Shown here one piece after another: positions 1 through 7,219 of a stretch of DNA of 28,254 nucleotides. Source of the DNA: Nitrosopumilaceae archaeon (GTDB lineage Archaea; Thermoproteota; Nitrososphaeria; Nitrososphaerales; Nitrosopumilaceae). The notes under the pieces were generated by a model. It did not search any database. It saw only the letters and a list, made by a program, of their open reading frames with translations, and had not been told where the DNA came from. Where the stretch lies: the NCBI GenBank assembly GCA_030697975.1, contig JAUYOQ010000188.1, forward strand, positions 1 to 28,254, read 5' to 3'. Each line of letters opens with the position of its first letter. Position 1 is the first letter of the stretch. Position numbers and translations under genes: made by a program.

Positions 1-251
1 GGCGTGAAAAATTAGATCTTCGTAAATTATTGATAAATGGTAAACCTTTTCCTTATTCTTCGAAAAAATTGTTAGACTGGTTCGAAGAAAATCATCTAAT
101 TAGAAAATGGGAAAGAGGTAGTTATGATGCTGGGTTAATGTTAAGACATCATCACTCACATCAGGAACGTCCAGGTCTATATGTGCCGGATTCAGATATA
201 CTAAAACGGATTGCTGAACAGATAAACTACCTATTTCATACTGTTAACTAA
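1..251 (+). CDS. 3' end of an unknown protein (truncated by the window edge)
   Basis: The frame ending with TAA at 249-251 is open all the way to the left edge (from base 3, 82 codons). A TTG at 30 would give 73 residues, but the coding-looking sequence continues upstream of it (RxEKLDLRKLL-like), so this is better read as the C-terminal part of a longer protein. The visible part is basic, has a His-rich stretch (LRHHHSHQERPG) and ends in a short helix (ILKRIAEQINYLF). I recognise no family. It is convergent with the cdvC operon, with about 70 bases between the stops. Seen: open frame and composition. Not known: function. Confidence 0.5.
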   Translation, partial: REKLDLRKLLINGKPFPYSSKKLLDWFEENHLIRKWERGSYDAGLMLRHHHSHQERPGLYVPDSDILKRIAEQINYLFHTVN

Positions 252-322
252 AATCTATATTTCTGATATATGGTGTAAAATTAAATTTTGTGAAACTGAT
301 CGCAGAGATTTATTTTAAAAAA

Positions 323-1510
323 TTATAGTGCCTTAAACTGTGCACTCCACTTGTAGTAGGCACGGATCATTTCAGATGAAACGCTTGGTTTTCTTCTTTC
401 CAGTATTTCCCTAAAATCTAACATTGTTATCTCCCTAGGCTGCGGTTTTACTTCCCCTGCTATTGGTTCCTTATAGTTTACTGCAGTAAACATCTCATTT
501 ACAACTTTCATTTGTGCAGCTTGACAAACGTCTTTGATGTCGCTTGCACTGTATCCGTCAAATAATCTTGCAAGCTCCAAGGTTTTCAGCTTGGCGTCTT
601 TTTTTAATGGAGATGTATACAACTCAAAAAGATTTTGTCTTGCCTCAAGTGTTGGCAATGAAACATAGATTCTTTTTTGGAATCTTCTTAGAAAAGGCCA
701 GTCAAGACTCCATGGCTTGTTTGTTGCACCAATTACGTATAGCTTCAAGTCTTTTCCTTTTCCGTTAATTCCATCCATTTCTGTTAAAAATTGATTTTTG
801 GTTCTAACCTCTCCTCCTACCTCACTGTTTCTTGTACCAAGCAACGAGTCAACCTCGTCGATAAATAGTATTACAGCCAATCCTTCCTTTTCTGCATGAT
901 CACGTGCCATATGGAATAATTTTGAAACATTTTTTTCAGCTTCACCAAGCCACTTGCTCATCATTGATGCTGCATCTACATTTATGAAATATCCAGCAAT
1001 CTCGCTTGCTGTTGCAGCTCCAAGTAATGTTTTACCACATCCTGGAGGCCCATAAAGTAGCATTCCTCTTGGCCACCCAATCGGAAACAGATCTGGCCGC
1101 TTACTTGGATATACAATTGATTCACGTAAAGCATTTTTTGCATCATCTAGTCCTACTACCTCTTCCCAGCTAACAGCAGGTTTTTCTTTCATGACTAAAT
1201 CTTCAAAGTCACGATTATCACTTGCAGATTTTCGTTCTTCAGGAGAAGATTTTGGATCAACTGCAGGCTCCAAGTCGTTGCCACGAAGCTCTTGTAACGC
1301 CTTTATTCGATTTTGATAAGAGCGCATCCGTTCTGAATATACTGAATTTAGTTTGCTTGTTGGGTAAAGATGAAGTAGCTGTACAAGTGCATCTATTGCT
1401 TTTTGATAGTTTGCAATTGCCATTCCCCTTGCGCCTTGCGAATCACATTTTATTGCCTCAGATGCGTATCTGCTCGCAGCATTCTCTAACTGTTGTGGTG
1501 CCAAGCTCAT
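323..1510 (-). CDS. cdvC: CdvC / Vps4-like AAA+ ATPase with MIT domain
   Basis: This is the ATPase of the archaeal Cdv/ESCRT cell-division machinery; Vps4 enzymes remodel and recycle ESCRT-III polymers at the membrane neck. Residues 1-75 form an MIT-like three-helix domain, followed by a charged linker (about 78-112) and an AAA+ module. Walker A is GPPGCGKT (154-161). The Vps4-type pore loop is SKWLGE (185-190). Walker B is ILFIDEVD (214-221). Sensor 1 lies in GATNKPW (261-267), and the arginine fingers are in FLRRFQKR (273-280). The C-terminal SVSSEMIRAYYKW helix is typical of Vps4. The length (395) is normal. It is the last gene of an apparent three-gene operon, 42 bases after the preceding stop. 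The upstream genes encode an ESCRT-III-like protein and a small helical protein, plausible substrates or cofactors. The family is clear; the division role is inferred from characterised archaeal CdvC. Confidence 0.93.
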   Translation of the reverse strand: MSLAPQQLENAASRYASEAIKCDSQGARGMAIANYQKAIDALVQLLHLYPTSKLNSVYSERMRSYQNRIKALQELRGNDLEPAVDPKSSPEERKSASDNRDFEDLVMKEKPAVSWEEVVGLDDAKNALRESIVYPSKRPDLFPIGWPRGMLLYGPPGCGKTLLGAATASEIAGYFINVDAASMMSKWLGEAEKNVSKLFHMARDHAEKEGLAVILFIDEVDSLLGTRNSEVGGEVRTKNQFLTEMDGINGKGKDLKLYVIGATNKPWSLDWPFLRRFQKRIYVSLPTLEARQNLFELYTSPLKKDAKLKTLELARLFDGYSASDIKDVCQAAQMKVVNEMFTAVNYKEPIAGEVKPQPREITMLDFREILERRKPSVSSEMIRAYYKWSAQFKAL

Positions 1511-1552
1511 CTAAATTACCGTAGATTCAGCTTTAGATTTGCGTAGGTATCC

Positions 1553-2005
1553 CTAAAGGTAAACTGGTGTAGCAGGGTTGGTTAAATTATTTGTACTATC
1601 CTGCTCAGATTTTGCAAAACCATCAGATTTGGCATATGGCTCAAGGGTAAAGTTCTCAGAAACATTACTTTGAAGACTCTTTATTCGCTTAATAGAGTCT
1701 TCAGCAGAAATTACAAGCTCACTTACTTTGTCGTTAAGTACATCTATTGAACCAACCGAGTTGCTTACCATATCAACAAATTCCTTTATCAGAGAAAAAA
1801 CCTCTTTTTTGTTTTCATATTTATATAAAATATAGTCTGCAATGCGGAGAATTTGATTAAAGTCCTGCAGCTCCTCAAGGGAAAGCTGATTTATCTGCTT
1901 TTTATCAGAGTCAAGCTCTGCAAGCCTTTTCTCAACAAATGAGGATAATTTCTGAATCTTTTTTTTGCTATTTGTGATGTTTATAGTGGATTTTATTGAG
2001 ACCAT
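1553..2005 (-). CDS. Small helical protein in the cdvC operon (unknown)
   Basis: A 150-residue protein with no family I recognise. It looks almost entirely alpha-helical, with heptad-like Leu/Ile spacing at about 15-65 and 75-118, and a flexible polar C-terminal tail (about 120-150, rich in Ser, Asn, Thr) ending in NPATPVYL. There is no signal peptide or membrane segment. The ATG lies 5 bases after the stop of the ESCRT-III-like gene, and cdvC follows 42 bases downstream, so co-transcription is likely. From context it could be an accessory protein of the Cdv machinery. The Pro-containing tail resembles, only weakly, a peptide that an MIT domain could bind. Neither point is proven by the sequence. 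Confidence 0.7.
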   Translation of the reverse strand: MVSIKSTINITNSKKKIQKLSSFVEKRLAELDSDKKQINQLSLEELQDFNQILRIADYILYKYENKKEVFSLIKEFVDMVSNSVGSIDVLNDKVSELVISAEDSIKRIKSLQSNVSENFTLEPYAKSDGFAKSEQDSTNNLTNPATPVYL

Positions 2006-2010
2006 TAGAT

Positions 2011-2580
2011 TTAAGCGAGCTCTGATTTCGCTAAATCTAGATTAGGATACTGCTTGTTTATTTTAGAGTCTACGATCAACTTTGCTTCATCTAGGATTCT
2101 TTGTGACTCTCTGTTTGATTCGCCAAAGTCAAATTTGGCCTCTGTTATAGTTGCAGAATCCATTACTATACTGCCTAAAATTGAAGACAGTTCACAAAGA
2201 TTTTGGCTGTAATTTGGAAAATACCTAAACAGTCTTGAGCTTATTATTCTGACAATAGATATTGCAGAAGGCAAGTTTGTTGTAATGCCAAGTATCCCAG
2301 ATATTGAGTGCATTCTCTTTTGGATTTGTTTTAATGATTCTATTGCAAAGTAAACTTCGCCCTCAAGTTCTACAAGTTTTGTAAAATCAAGGTCAAATGT
2401 GTCACCAGCATGGTCATAAAGTGCAAGGTTTTGGCTTCTAAGTTCGGTTCTTTTTTTGTCAAGCTGTGTTAGAATCATATCAAGCAGATCAAGTGAGTAT
2501 GCAAATCGAGGCATGAGCGTGTTTTTATGTGAATATTTTGTGGCCAGATTTTCTTTTTCAATTGCTGTCATATCCATCAT
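2011..2580 (-). CDS. ESCRT-III / CdvB-like protein (Snf7-type core)
   Basis: Candidate ESCRT-III-family polymer subunit, the class of protein that CdvC acts on. The 189 residues follow the CdvB pattern. A first long helix (about 26-52, with LDKKRTELRSQNLALYD) and a second one (about 65-92, LVELEGEVYFAIESLKQIQK) make a hairpin. Next come the LPSAISIVRIISSRLF segment (103-118), a proline, and helices with ELSSILGSIVMDSATI (130-145) and ESQRILDEAK (158-167). It stops soon after YPNLD (178-182), so it lacks the winged helix and a clear MIT-interacting motif present in full CdvB. First gene of the operon with the small helical protein and cdvC. The ATG at 2580 has a TATATC-type box about 25 bases upstream, fitting a leaderless mRNA. 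Family assignment is from pattern recognition; a profile search would decide it. Confidence 0.65.
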   Translation of the reverse strand: MMDMTAIEKENLATKYSHKNTLMPRFAYSLDLLDMILTQLDKKRTELRSQNLALYDHAGDTFDLDFTKLVELEGEVYFAIESLKQIQKRMHSISGILGITTNLPSAISIVRIISSRLFRYFPNYSQNLCELSSILGSIVMDSATITEAKFDFGESNRESQRILDEAKLIVDSKINKQYPNLDLAKSELA

Positions 2581-2600
2581 GTGAAAATATCAAGAATTTG

Positions 2601-2609
2601 CTATATCAG
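2601..2609 (-). promoter_or_regulatory. TATA-like box of the ESCRT-III-like/cdvC operon
   Basis: On the minus strand the bases read CTGATATAG, centred about 25 bases before the ATG at 2580. This is where an archaeal TATA box would place transcription start at, or a few bases before, the start codon. No Shine-Dalgarno sequence is seen before the ATG, which agrees with a leaderless transcript. Confidence 0.4.
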
Positions 2610-2735
2610 GACGTTGTCCCAAATTTCCATTTAACCACAGTCACATACATCATCAGATACAGCTCAGAAAAATTTCCATTATTAGTACAAGGAATTTAGC
2701 TTATCATCTTACCTAACTATGAATGATCGTTTGAT

Positions 2736-3902
2736 ATGGTTAAGGAGCATGGCCTAACTGTAAGTCTTGAAGAATTTGGACTAAGCAAGTATGAGGCAAA
2801 AGCCTATGTGACTTTGGTTTCACACGGTACAATTTCTGCAAGCGAAGTTGCATATTATTCAAATCTTCCTCGTACCAAGGTTTATCCGACTTTGTTAAAA
2901 CTTGACAAAAAGAGGCTTGTCATTATTTCTAAAAGCAAGCCCATAATGTGCACTGCAATTGCGCCAGAAGATGCCTTTGATGACATTATTCAAGAGCATA
3001 TAGACAAAGTAAATCAGATGAACACCCTTGTAACAAAACTAAAGCGTGCAAGCGAAGAAAGCAAAAAGACAAGAGGTGCAGAAGAAAAAAGATATTTTCA
3101 TCTTAGCTCAAACAATGTTCTAAATCAACTCAAAATAATGATAGGTGGAACAAAATCATCAATTCAAGTCATTGTGGACCCATGGGGACTAAACTTGTTG
3201 GCAGAATGCAAAGAACAGCTTCTTCTTGTTTTAAGAAGAAATGTTGATGTAAAAATTATTGTCTCTCCAACACAAATCGGCTCAGAATCATTTTACACAA
3301 TACCAAGTGGTGCAAAAATCAAAGTTATGGATACTGCACAGAATTGCTTTATTTTTGATCAAACCGAAGTGTTGCTAATCGATAGCGACAATGGAAAAGG
3401 GGCAGTATTTTCTGCAACAGATGTGCTTGGAATAAGCCAAACCAAAGTATTTGTGCAAATGTGGGACAATGCGCTAAAAACCGATGGGCTATATGATATG
3501 GCTAAATCCGACGCTCAGGCAGTTTATCACATAATACAACTTGTAAATGAAAATGGGTTGGGATTTATTCTAAATTCTGCAATGAATTCAAAAAATATCA
3601 GTATCGATATGTTAAAGCTATTAGAAAAAGATGGAATTAATTTAAAATCAAAGTCACTTGATGAGGTAATCGAGATAATTAACTCTGCATTACAGATAAC
3701 ATGCTCAGGTCATCTCAATTACGATTCTGCCAAGAACAACATAACTGTAGAATCAAAACTAAATGGCGGACATTCACTTCCATGGACAACTATACTTGAT
3801 CAGTATTTACAAAGTTGTGGCTACAATACAAAGTTAATTTATCAAAATCAGTCCCAAAAGGGAGAGAAAATTTTCATCAAAATTCATCCAAACAAAAACT
3901 AA
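2736..3902 (+). CDS. TrmB-family transcriptional regulator
   Basis: Predicted DNA-binding regulator. Residues 10-75 are a TrmB-type winged helix (LEEFGLSKYEAKAYVTLV, then SASEVAYYSNLPRTKVYPTL as recognition region, then a beta wing LVIISKSKPIMCTAIAP). A coiled-coil linker follows (about 83-115, with EEKR at its end). A middle domain (about 120-250) resembles the phospholipase-D-like/TrmB effector domain (SIQVIVDPWGLNLLAE, RNVDVKIIVSP), but without an HKD pair. The last 120 residues form a further domain that I do not recognise. At 388 residues it is long for TrmB but normal for archaeal members that bind sugars or other effectors. Divergent from the cdvC operon and 28 bases upstream of a RidA-like gene. 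Effector and targets unknown. Confidence 0.8.
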   Translation: MVKEHGLTVSLEEFGLSKYEAKAYVTLVSHGTISASEVAYYSNLPRTKVYPTLLKLDKKRLVIISKSKPIMCTAIAPEDAFDDIIQEHIDKVNQMNTLVTKLKRASEESKKTRGAEEKRYFHLSSNNVLNQLKIMIGGTKSSIQVIVDPWGLNLLAECKEQLLLVLRRNVDVKIIVSPTQIGSESFYTIPSGAKIKVMDTAQNCFIFDQTEVLLIDSDNGKGAVFSATDVLGISQTKVFVQMWDNALKTDGLYDMAKSDAQAVYHIIQLVNENGLGFILNSAMNSKNISIDMLKLLEKDGINLKSKSLDEVIEIINSALQITCSGHLNYDSAKNNITVESKLNGGHSLPWTTILDQYLQSCGYNTKLIYQNQSQKGEKIFIKIHPNKN

Positions 3903-3930
3903 AAACACCACACATTCTACCGTATTTTTA

Positions 3931-4386
3931 ATGATTGAAGAAAGGCTAAAGGCGCTAAACATAGTTCTGCCAACTCCTCCAAAGCCTGCAGGCTCTTATG
4001 TGCCTGTAACAATATCTGGCAAAACAGCCTATGTGTCAGGCCAAATCCCAATAGAGGATGGAAAAATAACTCACAAAGGAAAGGTTCCCTCACCGCAGTC
4101 ATTAGAAGAAGCACAAAAAGCAGCAAGATTGTGCATCATAAACGCTCTGGCTCAGCTTAAAGCAGAAATTGGAAGTCTTGATAAAGTGACTAGAGTTCTC
4201 AAAGTATCTGGATTTGTAAATTCATCACCAGACTTTACTGAACAGCCAAAGGTAATCAATGCAGCATCGGATCTTCTCGTTGAAATTTTTGGTGAAAAAG
4301 GAAAGCATTCAAGAGTTGCAATAGGTGCGGCAAGCTTGCCTCTTGACTCTACTGTCGAGATTGATATGATAGTTGAGCTCAGCTAA
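3931..4386 (+). CDS. RidA/YjgF-family protein (YjgH-like subgroup)
   Basis: RidA-family enzymes hydrolyse reactive enamine/imine intermediates formed by PLP enzymes. The 151 residues show the family core: LPTPPKPAGSYVP (13-25), VSGQIP (35-40), GFVNSSPDFTEQP (94-106) with the Asn-Ala stretch after it, and SRVAIGAASLPLDSTVEIDM (127-146). The last segment contains the arginine (R128) and glutamate (E143) expected near the active-site cleft. The longer N-terminus and the spacing match the about 150-residue subgroup rather than 125-residue RidA proper, so deaminase activity is not certain. The stop overlaps the stop of the convergent DHH gene by four bases. No strong promoter of its own is visible, so it may be read through from the TrmB-like gene. 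Confidence 0.88.
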   Translation: MIEERLKALNIVLPTPPKPAGSYVPVTISGKTAYVSGQIPIEDGKITHKGKVPSPQSLEEAQKAARLCIINALAQLKAEIGSLDKVTRVLKVSGFVNSSPDFTEQPKVINAASDLLVEIFGEKGKHSRVAIGAASLPLDSTVEIDMIVELS

Positions 4387-5387
4387 AGCTTTGCGTTAAA
4401 CTCTTTTAGAAATTTCTTCATCTTGTCTTTTGGTATAACTGCACCGCATGCCTTGTCATGTCCACCACCTGAACCGCCAAGCGAGGTTGCAAGAGGGTTT
4501 ACTATTTTGCCAAGATGAAGCTTGCATGCTTTTGAGCCTCGAATAGATACTGCGTATATTCCCTGCTCTACTCGTTCCTTGTATGCAACCCCAACGTCTT
4601 TTCCAGACAAACCTAGAACAAAGTTTACAGCCCCACTTGCACCAGAATCCAAGACTTCCATGTATGCAAGATTTTTCATTTTTTTCGTTGACTCTTTTAC
4701 TTTTGAAATAATTGAAGCAAGCTTTGCAACCTGAAGCTGGGCAAACTCAAATGTGTTTGGGATTTCATGTGTGTATTTTGATTCAGCTAATTCATCGACA
4801 AGATAAAGAAGATAGTCAGAGTCTTTTTGATGCCCTACTATGTTAAATGTTAAAACGGTTGCGCTAATTAACGCAAATTGTCTGTCAAATATTTGGAGAA
4901 GTTTTGCGCCTTTTGGTCTGTCCTCCATATAGTCAGTTATTGCAGCACAAGCTGCTACAAACTGTGCATGATCATCAAGTTTTGATTTAAATGCGTCATA
5001 AACTTGTACTGTTGTACATTCATTAATATCGTGAATTATTTTTACTTTGGTCTTTTCAAGCCGCTTGATTATTTTATTATCCAAGTCATGATGATCAATG
5101 TATGTTATTTTGACTTTATTTTTTCGAAGATATGTTAGTAACTCGACAAACTCGTCTTGATTTTTTTGGCTAAGGCCCACATCACAAATAAAAAGTGTCT
5201 TTATTCTTTCGTCTGCCTTTATTTTTGCTAATGCGTCCATCATGCCAGGATAATCAACAAGGGTTGTGTCGCCACCAAATGCTTGTTTTATTAATGCAGC
5301 AGAGCTTATTCCGTCAAGATCCTCCTTGTGAGAAACGCAAAGAATCCTATCTTTTTTTGGTTTTTGCGCATTAATTACTTCGGGCAT
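4383..5387 (-). CDS. DHH/DHHA1-family phosphoesterase
   Basis: Predicted manganese-dependent phosphoesterase of the RecJ/NrnA superfamily, acting on short oligonucleotides or (cyclic) nucleotides in the cytoplasm. Motif I is SHKEDLDGISSAAL (19-32, D23 and D25). Motif II is ICDVG (67-71). The eponymous DHH is at 98-100. A further acidic motif is ITDYMED (149-155). The C-terminal DHHA1 domain carries GGSGGGHDKACGA (303-315), which binds substrate. The 334-residue length fits the small archaeal DHH proteins rather than RecJ (over 500). The sequence does not separate nanoRNase, phosphodiesterase and archaeal GAN-like roles. ATG at 5387, with ATTTAAATT about 29 bases upstream. Convergent with the RidA-like gene, sharing stop bases. 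Confidence 0.88.
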   Translation of the reverse strand: MPEVINAQKPKKDRILCVSHKEDLDGISSAALIKQAFGGDTTLVDYPGMMDALAKIKADERIKTLFICDVGLSQKNQDEFVELLTYLRKNKVKITYIDHHDLDNKIIKRLEKTKVKIIHDINECTTVQVYDAFKSKLDDHAQFVAACAAITDYMEDRPKGAKLLQIFDRQFALISATVLTFNIVGHQKDSDYLLYLVDELAESKYTHEIPNTFEFAQLQVAKLASIISKVKESTKKMKNLAYMEVLDSGASGAVNFVLGLSGKDVGVAYKERVEQGIYAVSIRGSKACKLHLGKIVNPLATSLGGSGGGHDKACGAVIPKDKMKKFLKEFNAKL

Positions 5388-5411
5388 TTGCCAAAAATCG
5401 AATCTACCCTC

Positions 5412-5420
5412 ATTTAAATT
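5412..5420 (-). promoter_or_regulatory. TATA-like box of the DHH phosphoesterase gene
   Basis: A palindromic ATTTAAATT lies about 29 bases upstream of the ATG at 5387, in the 41-base gap after the 70-aa gene. The position fits an archaeal TATA box for a leaderless mRNA and suggests that the DHH gene is not only read through from the upstream gene. Confidence 0.4.
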
Positions 5421-5428
5421 AAGAAAAA

Positions 5429-5641
5429 TCAGTAGTGGTTTTTATTATCAGAAGTTTTTGTTTTTGTGACAAGCTTTTCTTCAGGAGTTTTTTTCAACGC
5501 ACATGCGTATTCATCATAAAATGAATGCCCGTTTAGTTGAGTAGACTTGTCTATTTCTTGTAACTTTTGTAGTGATTCACCTGAGGCTCGAAGTATTTCG
5601 TCGTCTACCTGCTTGATGTATTTGCGTTCAGCTTCTGACAT
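5429..5641 (-). CDS. Small conserved-looking protein, 70 aa (unknown)
   Basis: A charged 70-residue protein of unknown function. It has a helix with acidic and basic residues (1-30), then NGHSFYDEYACAL (37-49), and a Lys/Thr-rich tail ending in NKNHY. It is judged real because it fills the gap between the DHH gene and citrate synthase, has coding-like codon use, and has a CTATATCG box about 25 bases before its ATG. It shares the short pattern G-x-S-F-Y-D with the 68-residue protein on the other side of citrate synthase. No domain, signal or membrane segment is seen. Confidence 0.6.
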   Translation of the reverse strand: MSEAERKYIKQVDDEILRASGESLQKLQEIDKSTQLNGHSFYDEYACALKKTPEEKLVTKTKTSDNKNHY

Positions 5642-5662
5642 TGATTTTAGATTGAAAATTTC

Positions 5663-5669
5663 GATATAG
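5663..5669 (-). promoter_or_regulatory. TATA-like box of the 70-aa gene
   Basis: The minus strand reads CTATATC here, about 25 bases upstream of the ATG at 5641, as expected for a leaderless archaeal transcript. A GC-rich run (5668-5676) lies just upstream on the minus strand. Confidence 0.35.
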
Positions 5670-5760
5670 GGGGCGGCTTTGATAGATTAGACAATTTGCT
5701 AAATTTAGTGTGTTTTCCCCATTAGAAAGAATAATTAGTATTTTCTTTTCAACTAAATCA

Positions 5761-6939
5761 TTGGATACAAAAAATATTGGCCTAAGAGATATCGAGGTTG
5801 CAGACACTAGAATATCTGATATAGATGGGGAAAGAGGCAGACTCATCTATCGTGGCTATGATATCTTGGATCTTACAAAAAACTCCAATTTTGAGGAAAC
5901 TGCATATCTTCTTCTTCATGACAGGCTGCCTTCAAAGTCAGAATTAGATGATTTTAAGGCAAGACTGGCAGATGCCCGCCTGATTCCAACACACATGCAA
6001 GAAAACATGGGAAATTGGAGAAAGGATGCAGATCCTATGGATATGCTTCAGGCCTTTGTTGCAGCCTTGGGAGGCTATTATGATGAAGAGTTTTCAAGCA
6101 AAGAGGCAAGCTATGATAGGGCCATCAATCTTATCGCAAAGGTTCCAACAATTATTGCAAGCTGGGACAGAATTAGAAATAACAAAAAAATCATAAATCC
6201 AGATCCCAAACTAAGCCATGCGGCAAACTTTCTTTACATGCTCTTTGGAGAAAAGCCAGACCCAGAAGTAGAGAAAATTTTAGATGTTTGCCTTATTCTT
6301 CATGCAGACCACAGCTTTAATGCGTCAACCTTTGCTGCAAGACAGGTTGCGTCAACACGAGCTCATATGTTCTCTGCTGCAAGTGCTGGAATTGGTGCAC
6401 TAAGTGGAGAGCTACATGGAGGGGCAAACTATGAGGTAATGAAGATGTTACTTGAGATTCAAACTATAGAAAATGTAGAACCATGGGTTATAGAACAAAT
6501 AGAAAAAGGAAACAAGATTATGGGAATGGGTCATGCAGTATACAAGACGTATGACCCGCGAGCTATGGTGTTAAAAGAACTTTCAAAAAAGTTGGCTAAA
6601 AAAACAGGCCAGCCTTGGTATGCCATTACAGAAAAGGTTGAACAGACAACAATTCGAGAGATGAAAAAGCGAAAAGGAATAGACATTTACCCAAATGTTG
6701 ACTTGTACAGCGCATCCGTATATTACATGATGAATATACCAATGGGCCTCAACACACCAATTTTTGCAATCTCTAGATGTGCTGGGTGGGCAGCTCATAT
6801 AATTGAAGAAAAATTTGCCGAAGCTGCACCAAAGCCTGCATTGTATAGACCAAAGGCAGCATATGTTGGAAAATATTGCGGCCCTCAAGGCTGTGAGTAT
6901 ACTCCGCTTGATTTAAGGCCTGAACCACAAGCAAGTTAA
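5761..6939 (+). CDS. gltA: Citrate synthase
   Basis: Condenses oxaloacetate and acetyl-CoA to citrate; in an autotrophic thaumarchaeon it feeds 2-oxoglutarate and glutamate synthesis. The catalytic triad is visible: the His in SGELHGGAN, the His in MGMGHAVYKTYDPRA and the Asp in IYPNVDLYSASVYY. Counted from a possible GTG at 5710 these are residues 236, 275 and 331; subtract 17 for the start given here. I prefer the TTG at 5761 (392 residues, beginning DTKNIGLRDIEVADT). The 17-residue extension from 5710 (FSPLERIISIFFSTKSL) has no counterpart in the family, and an AT-rich box (GAATAATTAG, about 5729-5738) lies about 28 bases before 5761. A methylcitrate synthase role cannot be excluded. The stop overlaps that of the convergent 68-aa gene by four bases. 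Confidence 0.94.
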   Translation: MDTKNIGLRDIEVADTRISDIDGERGRLIYRGYDILDLTKNSNFEETAYLLLHDRLPSKSELDDFKARLADARLIPTHMQENMGNWRKDADPMDMLQAFVAALGGYYDEEFSSKEASYDRAINLIAKVPTIIASWDRIRNNKKIINPDPKLSHAANFLYMLFGEKPDPEVEKILDVCLILHADHSFNASTFAARQVASTRAHMFSAASAGIGALSGELHGGANYEVMKMLLEIQTIENVEPWVIEQIEKGNKIMGMGHAVYKTYDPRAMVLKELSKKLAKKTGQPWYAITEKVEQTTIREMKKRKGIDIYPNVDLYSASVYYMMNIPMGLNTPIFAISRCAGWAAHIIEEKFAEAAPKPALYRPKAAYVGKYCGPQGCEYTPLDLRPEPQAS

Positions 6940-7142
6940 TTTCTTGAATTAAGCCACTGTTTTGCTCTAGAGTTTACGTCGTGTTTGTAGAGAACCTCAA
7001 AGACCATGTCATAAAATGAGATTCCTTTTCTTCGTGCTTGCTCGTCAAGCCACTTTATTCCGTCTGCAAGCTCAGGATCATATTGTGCAAAGTCGACTAG
7101 ATCATCGACCATCTTCGTAAAGAAGGAGTGTGACTCGAGCAT
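6936..7142 (-). CDS. Small protein, 68 aa (unknown)
   Basis: The open frame could be extended back to 7364, but that would cross the divergent gene starting at 7220. The part upstream of M at 7142 (rich in Leu, Cys and Phe) does not look like protein. The ATG at 7142 gives 68 residues: MLESHSFF, an acidic helix DDLVDFAQYDPELADGIKWL (13-32), then RRKGISFYDMVFEVLYKHD (37-55). It has no recognised domain. A TATATA element shared with the divergent gene lies about 47 bases upstream. Its stop overlaps the citrate synthase stop in TTAA. It shares G-x-S-F-Y-D with the 70-aa protein at 5429-5641. Confidence 0.65.
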   Translation of the reverse strand: MLESHSFFTKMVDDLVDFAQYDPELADGIKWLDEQARRKGISFYDMVFEVLYKHDVNSRAKQWLNSRN

Positions 7143-7182
7143 CGCAATGGCATTTCCAAGTATGCTATTCAGACGTAAATTC

Positions 7183-7196
7183 AAATTATATAGACA
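7183..7196. promoter_or_regulatory. Shared divergent TATA element (68-aa gene / RNase H-like gene)
   Basis: AAATTATATAGACA contains TATATA readable on both strands. It lies about 32 bases before the ATG at 7220 (plus) and about 47 before the ATG at 7142 (minus). It is the only good TATA candidate in the 77-base divergent gap, so one element probably serves both genes. Confidence 0.45.
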
Positions 7197-7219
7197 AATG
7201 ACGCCTTTTTGGTTGACAT

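Noticed and set aside
252..322. Possible RNA gene or hairpin in the AT-rich gap before cdvC
   Set aside because: Only AT-rich sequence with short T-runs is seen, consistent with transcript ends of the two convergent genes; no stable hairpin or tRNA-like fold.
6583..6888. 101-codon minus-strand frame inside citrate synthase
   Set aside because: Rich in Cys, Trp and Phe, as expected from antisense reading of citrate synthase; no supporting signals.
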